Of a stretch of 5,942 nucleotides of DNA, positions 1-5,406 are shown piece after piece; position 1 is the first letter of the stretch; the number at the start of each line of letters is the position of its first letter. The stretch lies in NCBI GenBank assembly GCA_028291485.1, contig JAQGHZ010000590.1, positions 1-5,942 on the forward strand, given 5' to 3'. A program made the position numbers and the translations under genes. The notes below the pieces were generated by a model that was not told where the DNA came from, did no database searches, and saw nothing but the letters and a program-made list of their open reading frames with translations. The DNA is from Rubritepida sp. (GTDB taxonomy: Bacteria > Pseudomonadota > Alphaproteobacteria > Acetobacterales > Acetobacteraceae).

Positions 1-956
1 CCCGCCATGTGCCCCGGCACGCCGCCGATGCCGAAGGCGATGGCCGCGATGCCCATGTGCTCGATGCTGCTCCAGCCGAAGAGGCGCTTGGCGTCGCGCC
101 GGCGCCACAGCGAAAAGCCCGCCAGCAGCAGCGAGGCGAGGCCCAGCGCGATCAGGAAATTGCCAGGCGGGATGACCTCCGCATTCGCTGATACGACCGC
201 CTTGCCGCGCAGGATGCCGAGCATGGCCGCATTCAGCAGCAGTCCCGAAAGCACGGCGGCGATGGGCGTCGGCCCCTCGGCATGCGCGTCGGGCAGCCAG
301 GAATGCAGCGGCACCAGCCCCGCCTTGGTGCCGAAGCCCACCAGCAGGAAGACGAAGGCCAGGTTGAGCAGCGCCGGGTCCGCCCCCTTCGCGGCCAGGC
401 GCAGCGCGGCGAAGGAGAGCTGCTCGCCATGGCCCAGCAGCGGCTGCGCGGCGAGCGCCAGCACGATGATGCCGAAGAGCGCCAGCGCGATGCCCACGCT
501 GCACAGGATGAAGAACTTCCACGCGGCCTCGAGCGCGGCCGGCGTCCGGGGCAGCGCCACCGCCAGCACGCAGGCCAGCGTGCCGGCCTCGATCGCCACC
601 CACATGATGCCGAGATTGTCGGACAGCAGCGCCAGGAAATGCGTCGCCATGAAGCCCTGGAAGGCCGCGTGGAACCAGCGCGTGCGGTGGCGGTCGAAAT
701 TCTCGTGCGCCACGTCCTGGGCCGAGAAGATCGCGGTGCCCAGGCCGACGATGGCCGCGATCAGCACCAGCGGCTGGTTCAGCGCGTCGGGGCGCAGCAG
801 GCCCTCGCCGCCCGAACCTTCCGCGAGCAGCAGCAGCGCCAGGGCCAGCGATCCCGCTGACGCCGCGACGTTCAGCCGCACGGCCTGCCCCGGCAGCGCG
901 ATCAGCAGCAGCGCCGCCAGCAGCGGCAGCAGGACGATGAGGGCGGCGAGGCTCAT
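1..956 (-). CDS. hyfF: Hydrogenase-4 component F-like antiporter subunit (partial, 3' end outside window)
   Basis: Membrane subunit of the NuoL/M/N (Mrp antiporter-like) family, expected to form one proton-translocating channel in the membrane arm of a Hyf/Hyc-type complex. The reading frame is open from ATG at 956 to the window edge: 318 codons, N-terminus MSLAALIVLLPLLAALLLIA. The family core is clear: Glu123 in the TM5-like helix (WVAIEAGTLA), Lys147, Lys211 in the TM7 signature GTKAGLVPLHSWLPDAH (residues 209-225), then GPTPIAAVLSG (228-238) and SSIEHMG (296-302), the last close to the SSIEHMG/SSIAHMG motif of HyfF and NuoN. E. coli HyfF has about 526 residues, so the C-terminal third or so is missing here because of the window edge, not because of mutation. 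The start overlaps the hyfE stop as ATGA, and GAGGG lies just upstream. The K-rich TM7 motif makes the family certain; HyfF rather than HyfD/HycC is chosen from SSIEHMG and gene order. Confidence 0.93.
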   Translation of the reverse strand, partial: MSLAALIVLLPLLAALLLIALPGQAVRLNVAASAGSLALALLLLAEGSGGEGLLRPDALNQPLVLIAAIVGLGTAIFSAQDVAHENFDRHRTRWFHAAFQGFMATHFLALLSDNLGIMWVAIEAGTLACVLAVALPRTPAALEAAWKFFILCSVGIALALFGIIVLALAAQPLLGHGEQLSFAALRLAAKGADPALLNLAFVFLLVGFGTKAGLVPLHSWLPDAHAEGPTPIAAVLSGLLLNAAMLGILRGKAVVSANAEVIPPGNFLIALGLASLLLAGFSLWRRRDAKRLFGWSSIEHMGIAAIAFGIGGVPGHMA

Positions 957-1621
957 CGGCCCTCGCCCCGGTGGGTGTGCAGCATGTCGGTGTCGAGGCT
1001 GTCGAAGCGCTCGCGCAGCAGCCGCGCGAAGAAGCCCGCGATGACGATGACGACCAGCACGAGGCCCGCCGTCGAGAGCTCGATCACCAGCGGCATGCCG
1101 GCCACGCCCACGGCGCCCAGCACCAGCCCGTTCTCCAGCGTCATCAGCCCCGCCACCTGACCCAGCGCGCTGCGCCGCGTGATCATGGTCAGCAACCCCA
1201 GCAACACGATGGAGAGCGCCATGGCCAGGTCCTCGCGCGCCAGGGCCCGCGCGCCGGTGGTCGCCGGCAGCACGACCAGGATGGCCAGCGCCACCAGCAG
1301 CACGCCGCCCAGCATGCTGAGGCCGATGCTCTGCGCCGGCTCCACGGCGCGGTCGGGCATGCGGCTCTGCATCATCCGGCGCAGGAAGAGCGGGATGGCG
1401 ATGCCCTTGGCCGCGAGCGCGATGAGGCCCGTGGCGTAGAGCTGAGGCGCGCCCTGCACGTAGCCCTGCCAGACGGCGGCGGCGGCGAGCAGCACGCCCT
1501 GCAACGCCAGCGCGTTCACCAGCGCGGCCGTGCGCCGCTGGTAGAGCAGCACGAAGGAGACGAGCAGCATGGCGCCGCCCAGCACATGCGCCACGTCGTA
1601 GGGGAGCTGGCCGAAACCCAT
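953..1621 (-). CDS. hyfE: Hydrogenase-4 component E-like small membrane subunit
   Basis: Small hydrophobic subunit of the Hyf membrane arm, related to NuoK at its C-terminal half, and thought to help link proton translocation to the redox module. With the ATG at 1621 it has 222 aa, close to the 216 aa of E. coli HyfE. Visible features: first membrane segment at about residues 10-27 (VAHVLGGAMLLVSFVLLY), Lys72 in AAKGIAIPLFLRRMM, the motif RRSALGQVAGLMTLENG (149-165) with Glu163 in the family's Q..G...EN context, and a polar tail FDSLDTDMLHTHRGEGR (206-222) after the last helix. The frame stays open upstream to a stop at 1720-1718, but the only other usual start there is TTG at 1639. ATG 1621 is preferred because GGAGG lies 4 nt before it, and because homology to E. 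coli HyfE begins just after it. The stop overlaps hyfF (ATGA). Confidence 0.9.
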   Translation of the reverse strand: MGFGQLPYDVAHVLGGAMLLVSFVLLYQRRTAALVNALALQGVLLAAAAVWQGYVQGAPQLYATGLIALAAKGIAIPLFLRRMMQSRMPDRAVEPAQSIGLSMLGGVLLVALAILVVLPATTGARALAREDLAMALSIVLLGLLTMITRRSALGQVAGLMTLENGLVLGAVGVAGMPLVIELSTAGLVLVVIVIAGFFARLLRERFDSLDTDMLHTHRGEGR

Positions 1622-1692
1622 CAGGCCTCCGATGGCCAAAAGGGCGACGACGGAGGCGGCGAAGGCCGCGGAGAGCTGAATCGGAGGCGCAT
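1621..1692 (-). CDS. 23-codon bridging micro-ORF between hyfC and hyfE (putative, coupling role)
   Basis: The ATG at 1692-1690 overlaps the hyfC stop as TGATG, and the TGA at 1623-1621 overlaps the hyfE ATG, again as TGATG. The peptide would have 23 residues, begin MRLRFSSPRPS, be rich in Pro and Ser, and end PFWPSEA; it resembles no family I know. AGGG lies 8 nt before its ATG, a good Shine-Dalgarno distance. The arrangement suggests that ribosomes finishing hyfC could restart here and then restart again at hyfE, which would keep translation continuous across the only gap in the operon. A second reading is that the ATG marks an older hyfE start: the hyfE frame upstream of 1621 also encodes a hydrophobic stretch (LSAAFAASVVALLAIGG), so an indel could have shifted the start. 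It may also be chance. The geometry is seen; function is inferred. Confidence 0.35.
   Translation of the reverse strand: MRLRFSSPRPSPPPSSPFWPSEA
1626..1630 (-). promoter_or_regulatory. Ribosome binding site of hyfE
   Basis: GGAGG on the minus strand, 4 nt before the ATG at 1621. The spacing is a little short, but this is the only strong Shine-Dalgarno match near the hyfE start, and it supports ATG 1621 over the in-frame TTG at 1639. It lies inside the last codons of the 23-codon micro-ORF, so translation of that micro-ORF would pass through it. Confidence 0.55.
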
Positions 1693-2654
1693 CAGGCCAG
1701 CCCTGTCGAGACGAAGATCAGCGCCGCGGCCAGCAGCGCCAGCAGCAGCGCGGCGCCGAGAAAATCCGGAACGCGGAAGACGCGCATCTTCGCGACGGCG
1801 CTCTCGAAGAAGGCGAGCCCGAAGGCCAGCAGCGCCATCTTGACCACCCAGAGACCCAATCCGATCGCCCAGGCCAGCGGCCCGCTCCCCGCCGGCGCGG
1901 TGCCGAACGGCAGAAAGATCGCGGCGAGCAGGGCGAACCAGAGCGTCAGCTTCAGCGCCGCCTGCATCTCCCAGACGGCGAGGTGCCGGCCCGAGGCCTC
2001 CAGCAGCATCGCCTCATGGACCATGGTGAGCTCCAGATGCGTCGCCGGATTATCCACGGGGATGCGGGCGTTCTCGGCCAGCATGACGCCGACCAGCGCC
2101 AGCCCGGCGAAGAGCAGCGAGACGCGCATGCCCATGGCGCCTTCGCGCAGGGCCGCGCCGATCGCGTCGATGTTGGAGCCGCCGGCCAGCACGGCGAAGA
2201 CCATCACGCAGACCAGCAGCGCCGGTTCGGCGAAAACGGCGAAGGTCATCTCGCGCGCGGCGCCCATGCCGCCGAAGGGCGTGCCGGCGTCGTGGCCGTT
2301 CAGCGCCAGCGCGACGCGGGCCAGCGCCAGCAGCCCGCCGATCAGCACGAGGTCCGCCATGGGCGCCAGCAGCATGCCCTGCGCGAAGCTCGGGATCAGT
2401 GCCGCGGCCAGCGCCGTGGCGCCGAACGCCAGGTAGGGCGCCACGCTGGACACGAGGCTCGCGGATTCGGCCAGGACCGGGCGCTTGCGCAGGAGCTTGA
2501 GGAGGTCGCGCCAGGGTTGGAGGAGATGCGGCCCGCGCCGCCCCATCAGGCGCGCCTTCAGCCAGCGCACCACGCCCACGATCACCGGCGCCGCCGCGAG
2601 GATCAGCGCGACATGCAGGATCTGCGTGATGAGGCTGCCGAAGGCCACGAGCAT
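1692..2654 (-). CDS. hyfC: Hydrogenase-4 component C / formate hydrogenlyase subunit 4-like (NuoH family)
   Basis: Integral membrane subunit that joins the hydrophilic redox module to the antiporter-like subunits, the counterpart of NuoH in complex I and of HycD in formate hydrogenlyase. It has 320 aa (E. coli HyfC about 315). Diagnostic motifs: GRRGPHLLQPWRDLLKLLRK (38-57), equivalent to the NuoH cytoplasmic loop after TM1; GMGAAREMTFAVFAEPAL (129-146); ENARIPVDNPATHLELTMVH (194-213) followed by EAMLLEASG, the best-conserved stretch of the family, with Glu194, Asp201, Glu208 and Glu214; and FFESAVAKMRVFRVPDFLG (282-300) before the last helix. Start: the ATG at 2654 overlaps the hyfB stop as TGATG, and GGAG lies 8 nt upstream. 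The same frame runs open far upstream through hyfB, but that part is antisense-like shadow and not HyfC. Confidence 0.95.
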   Translation of the reverse strand: MLVAFGSLITQILHVALILAAAPVIVGVVRWLKARLMGRRGPHLLQPWRDLLKLLRKRPVLAESASLVSSVAPYLAFGATALAAALIPSFAQGMLLAPMADLVLIGGLLALARVALALNGHDAGTPFGGMGAAREMTFAVFAEPALLVCVMVFAVLAGGSNIDAIGAALREGAMGMRVSLLFAGLALVGVMLAENARIPVDNPATHLELTMVHEAMLLEASGRHLAVWEMQAALKLTLWFALLAAIFLPFGTAPAGSGPLAWAIGLGLWVVKMALLAFGLAFFESAVAKMRVFRVPDFLGAALLLALLAAALIFVSTGLA

Positions 2655-4663
2655 CAGCCGCGCTCCAGCAAGGCGACGAGCGCCAGCAGCACGACCAGCG
2701 TGCCGAAGGAAATGGAGAGGTAGACGCGCAGCGTCAGGTTCCGGAGCAGTTCCGCCTCGCGGGACAGGGTCCGGCGGAGCCGCGTCAGCGGTTGCAGGAC
2801 ATGGGTGAAGCCGCGGTCCTCCGCCTCCACCCGGAGCGCCGCGGGCAAGGCCGAGCCCGGCGGCGCGACCTCGTGCCGCTCGACGATGCCGAGCGCGATG
2901 GCGCCAAGGCTGCGCCGGATGGGCTGGCCGAGGCCCGCGGCGCTCACCTGGCTCAGCGGATCGCCGAAAGGCAGGTGGGCCGGCGGCGGCATGAAGCCGC
3001 CATCCCAGGCCGGGCCGCGCGTGGGTTCCAGCTTCGAGCGGCGCCGCACCGCGAAGGCGATCAGCACGACCGCGAGTGCCAGCAGGCCGGCCACCGCCCA
3101 GGGCGCGTAGCGAGCTCCCACCTCGCCCAGCACCAGGTCGAAGCCCGTGACCGGCGCATGGGCATTGGCGCCCAGCAACACGCGGATCGCGCCCCCGCCG
3201 AGCGCCAGCATGGGCGCGGCCAACACGGCCAGGAGCGCGCTGGCCGCGGCCGGAATCAGCAGCGCGGCCCGCATCAGCCCCGTCGCGTCCCGCGCGCCGG
3301 CGGCCATGGGCGTGCGCGGCCGGCCGAGGAAGACGAGGCCGAGGAAGCGCACCATCGCCGCCGCCGCCAACCCGATCGCCATCCCCGCCACCGCCAGCGT
3401 CGCCGCCGCGAGGAGCTGGACCGACATCTCGGCCACCCGCCACCCCTGGATCAGCGATTGCAGCAGCAGCCACTCGCTGGCGAAGCCGGAGAAGGGCGGC
3501 AGCGCGGCGGCCGAGGCCGCGCCCAGCATGGCGCAGCCCGCCACCCAGGGCATGCGGTGGATGAGGCCGCCCAGCCGGTCCGGATCGCGGCTGCCGGCGA
3601 GGCTCGCCACGGCACCGGCGCAGAGGAAGAGCAGCGACTTGAACCCCGCATGGTTCAGCGCGTGCAGCAGCACCGCGCCCAGCGCCAGCGCCGCCAGCGG
3701 CCGGAGATCGGCGCCGCGGAAGACCAGCGCGAGGCCCAGCCCCACCACCATCAGCCCCATATTCTCGAGGGTGGAGCAGGCCAGCGCCGCCTTGATGTCC
3801 TGCTCCAGATTGGCGCGGAGCGCGCCGATCAGCGCGGTCGCCGCGCCCACGGCCACCAGCGGCAGCCCCCACCAGAGGGGTTGGGCGGGGCCGGAAAGAT
3901 CCATCAGCATGCGCAGCATCACATAGAGCGCGACCTTCACCATCGCCCCCGACATCAGCGCCGAGGCCGGGGTCGCCGCCGCCGGATGGGCCAGCGGCAG
4001 CCAGACATGGAAGGGCGCCAGGCCGATCTTGGAACCGGCGCCCAGCAGCACGAGCACCAGCACCATCCCGGCGCGCCAGCCCTCCGGCGGCGCGGTCCGG
4101 ATCGCGGCGAAGCCCAGCCCGGCCGGCGCCAGCAGCGCGAAGCCGGCGATCAGGCAGAGGCCGGAGAAGATCGCGAAGCCCAGATAGAGCCGCGCAGTCC
4201 TCCGGCCCGGCCCGCGCGGATGCCGTGCCGCGATCAGCCCCCAGGAGGCGAGCGACATGGCCTCGAAGCCCAGCAGGAGCGAAAACCCGTCGGCGGCGAC
4301 GATCACCGCTGCCATCCCGGCCAGGAAGAGCGGGAAGGCCGCGCCCTCGGCCCGCGCCACGGGTGCGGGCGGTGGCGGCGAGGCCGCGGCGAAGAGCGAA
4401 GCCGGCAGCCCGACCAGCGCCAGGATCAGCAGGAACCAGGCCGACAGCGCGTCCAGGGCGATCAGCGAGGGCGCCCAGGGCGGCCCGATCGGCAGGGGCG
4501 TCGGCGGCAGTTCGCCGCCCGCCAGCGCCAGGCCGCCGGCGAGGCCCAGCCCCGCCATGCAGGCCGCACAGCCGAGGAACATGGCCCGCGGCATCCGCCC
4601 CGACCCGCCCCACACCGCGAGGCCCAGGAGCGCCAGGAAGCAGAGACCCAATAGCGTCAGCAC
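2654..4663 (-). CDS. hyfB: Hydrogenase-4 component B-like antiporter subunit
   Basis: Large NuoL/HycC-type membrane protein, expected to provide a distal proton channel of the complex. It has 669 aa, against 672 in E. coli HyfB. The ionisable residues of the antiporter fold are present: Glu134 (GFEAMSLASW, TM5-like), Lys212 in GSKIGLAPFHVWLPLAHPAA (210-229, TM7-like), Lys243 (SGAMVKVALY, TM8-like), Lys291 (EQDIKAALACSTLENMG), His334/His338/Lys342 (LHALNHAGFKSLLFL) and Glu397 (LPPFSGFASEWLLLQ). The C-terminal part carries AWDGGFMPP (552-560), a GQPIRRSLG motif (579-587), a charged cytoplasmic stretch and a last helix near 647-665, as in HyfB/HycC proteins. It starts with GTG; AAGGGG lies 7 nt upstream, while the nearby ATG at 4668 is out of frame and stops after three codons. 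It is the first gene of the operon and its stop overlaps hyfC. Confidence 0.95.
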   Translation of the reverse strand: MLTLLGLCFLALLGLAVWGGSGRMPRAMFLGCAACMAGLGLAGGLALAGGELPPTPLPIGPPWAPSLIALDALSAWFLLILALVGLPASLFAAASPPPPAPVARAEGAAFPLFLAGMAAVIVAADGFSLLLGFEAMSLASWGLIAARHPRGPGRRTARLYLGFAIFSGLCLIAGFALLAPAGLGFAAIRTAPPEGWRAGMVLVLVLLGAGSKIGLAPFHVWLPLAHPAAATPASALMSGAMVKVALYVMLRMLMDLSGPAQPLWWGLPLVAVGAATALIGALRANLEQDIKAALACSTLENMGLMVVGLGLALVFRGADLRPLAALALGAVLLHALNHAGFKSLLFLCAGAVASLAGSRDPDRLGGLIHRMPWVAGCAMLGAASAAALPPFSGFASEWLLLQSLIQGWRVAEMSVQLLAAATLAVAGMAIGLAAAAMVRFLGLVFLGRPRTPMAAGARDATGLMRAALLIPAAASALLAVLAAPMLALGGGAIRVLLGANAHAPVTGFDLVLGEVGARYAPWAVAGLLALAVVLIAFAVRRRSKLEPTRGPAWDGGFMPPPAHLPFGDPLSQVSAAGLGQPIRRSLGAIALGIVERHEVAPPGSALPAALRVEAEDRGFTHVLQPLTRLRRTLSREAELLRNLTLRVYLSISFGTLVVLLALVALLERG

Positions 4664-4670
4664 GCCATGG

Positions 4671-4676
4671 CCCCTT
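4671..4676 (-). promoter_or_regulatory. Ribosome binding site deciding the hyfB GTG start
   Basis: AAGGGG on the minus strand, 7 nt before the GTG at 4663-4661. It favours the GTG start over the ATG at 4668-4666, which would lie only 2 nt from this site and whose frame ends at once (ATG GCG TGC TGA). Confidence 0.55.
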
Positions 4677-4765
4677 CCCCAAAGGCTCCGATTCGCATCC
4701 GCATGTCGGGGAGTTTAGGCGTCGCCGGCCCGCGGAGCGAGCGCAACGCTCTGGACTTTCGCCAA

Positions 4766-4793
4766 ATCATCTTTACGGATCGCGCGCGATCAA
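4766..4793 (-). promoter_or_regulatory. Weak candidate sigma-70-type promoter for the hyf operon
   Basis: On the minus strand, TTGATC (4793-4788) and GATGAT (4771-4766) are 16 nt apart, each matching four of six consensus bases. They lie in the AT-richer patch about 100 bp before hyfB. The -35-like box and spacer overlap the 14-bp palindrome, a place where a repressor could act. High-GC alphaproteobacterial promoters often match this consensus poorly, so this is only a suggestion. Confidence 0.2.
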
Positions 4794-4799
4794 TTTTTT
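4778..4799 (+). promoter_or_regulatory. Perfect 14-bp palindrome followed by a T-run (operator or short hairpin/attenuator)
   Basis: GATCGCGCGCGATC at 4778-4791 equals its own reverse complement and is followed by AA and six T. As DNA it could be a binding site for a dimeric regulator. As plus-strand RNA it could fold into a 5-bp stem with a CGCG loop before a U-tract, like a small intrinsic terminator or leader attenuator ahead of dctQ. No plus-strand gene lies upstream inside the window that would need terminating. The palindrome is seen directly; both roles are inferred. Confidence 0.4.
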
Positions 4800-4801
4800 G
4801 G

Positions 4802-4824
4802 GACGGGACCGCGGGTTTCCCGTC
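4802..4824. repeat. Inverted repeat in the dctQ leader
   Basis: GACGGGA at 4802-4808 and TCCCGTC at 4818-4824 are exact reverse complements separated by 9 nt. The pair ends 29 nt before the dctQ ATG and could form a hairpin in the leader RNA or be an operator half-site pair. Confidence 0.45.
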
Positions 4825-4853
4825 TGTACGGCGTTCCGGGGGGATCATAGGGC

Positions 4854-5402
4854 ATGGCGCTGCTTCTGGCCTTCAGCCGGGGCGTGGACTGGATGAACGA
4901 CAAGTTCGGCCGGGTCGCCGACTGGTGCGTCCTGCTGGCCTGCGCCGTCAGCGCGGGAAACGCGCTCAGCCGCTATGGACTCAACATCTCCTCCAACGGC
5001 TGGCTCGAGGTGCAGTGGTACTTCTTCGCCGCCGTGGTCATGCTGGGCGCCAGCCACACCCTCTACTGCAACGAGCATGTGCGGGTGGACCTGATCTTCG
5101 GCTCGCTGAGCGAGCGCGGGCGGCTCTACGTGGACATCTTCGGCCTCATTGTGTTCCTGCTGCCGGGCATGCTGCTGCTGGCCTGGATGACCTGGCCCTA
5201 TTTCCTGGACTCCCTGATGCGGGAGGAATTCTCGCCGGCTCCTGGCGGGTTGATCCGCTGGCCGGCCAAACTATTGGTGCCGCTCGGTTTCTTCCTGCTG
5301 GTGCTGCAGGGCCTCTCGGAACTGGTGAAGCGCATCGCGCTGCTCCGCGGCCTGTCCGACGAGGTGGACGTCGTCATCGAATACCAGCGACCAGAACAAT
5401 AA
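4854..5402 (+). CDS. dctQ: TRAP transporter small permease subunit
   Basis: Small membrane subunit (DctQ family) of a tripartite ATP-independent periplasmic transporter, which takes up organic acids or similar solutes using a sodium or proton gradient together with DctM and a periplasmic binding protein. It has 182 aa, with four membrane segments at about residues 22-40, 52-71, 92-113 and 137-158. Family features seen: SAGNALSRY (33-41), WLEVQWYFFAAV (50-61), NEHVRVDLIFG (73-83) and GGLIRWPAKLLVPLGFFLLV (131-150). These most resemble the subgroup annotated as mannitol/chloroaromatic-type TRAP, but the substrate cannot be read from this subunit. Start: ATG 4854 has GGGGGGA about 9 nt upstream; the ATG at 4893 (residue 14) is a possible later start. 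The gene ends in TAA, 4 nt before dctM. It is unusual in opening the operon without dctP before it. Confidence 0.92.
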   Translation: MALLLAFSRGVDWMNDKFGRVADWCVLLACAVSAGNALSRYGLNISSNGWLEVQWYFFAAVVMLGASHTLYCNEHVRVDLIFGSLSERGRLYVDIFGLIVFLLPGMLLLAWMTWPYFLDSLMREEFSPAPGGLIRWPAKLLVPLGFFLLVLQGLSELVKRIALLRGLSDEVDVVIEYQRPEQ

Positions 5403-5406
5403 CCCG

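Larger units (their letters stand above)
4664..4853. promoter_or_regulatory. Divergent intergenic control region between hyfB and dctQ
   Basis: A 190-bp stretch between two operons transcribed away from each other, so it should hold the promoters of both. Its middle (about 4755-4800) is richer in A and T than the surrounding coding DNA. It contains a perfect 14-bp palindrome with a following T-run and a 7-bp inverted repeat nearer dctQ, each listed separately. I see no convincing sigma-54 -24/-12 element and could not pick a credible promoter for the dctQ side. A 63-codon open frame crosses the region on the minus strand (4848 to 4657) but looks spurious. Confidence 0.6.

Noticed and set aside
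1725..1755. Repetitive GCCAGCAGC-like tracts, also seen around 900-935 and at other places in the hyf genes
   Set aside because: They encode Leu/Ala-rich membrane helices in reading frame, with irregular spacing. They are low-complexity coding DNA, not a repeat array or CRISPR.
2792..4654. A 620-codon open frame on the plus strand opposite hyfB, and similar long plus-strand frames over 7-1044, 971-1843 and 1983-2723
   Set aside because: They lie antisense to well-recognised hyf genes and their products are dominated by Arg, Gln, His, Gly and Ala with no known family. High-GC codon use leaves the opposite strand free of stops, so these are shadows.
2655..4682. Upstream extension of the hyfC frame to a TTG at 4682, giving a 996-residue product
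   Set aside because: The first two thirds overlap hyfB in another frame and are a low-complexity Gly/Ala/Arg sequence. HyfC homology begins exactly at the ATG at 2654.
4657..4848. A 63-codon minus-strand frame just upstream of hyfB, ending 7 bp inside it, as a possible leader peptide
   Set aside because: The product is very basic with no recognised family or repeated codons suggestive of attenuation. No good ribosome binding site precedes the ATG at 4848, and the frame crosses the promoter region.
4225..4896. A 223-codon plus-strand frame running from opposite hyfB through the intergenic region into dctQ
   Set aside because: The product is mostly Arg, Pro and Ala without family resemblance. 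It overlaps hyfB on one side and dctQ in another frame on the other.
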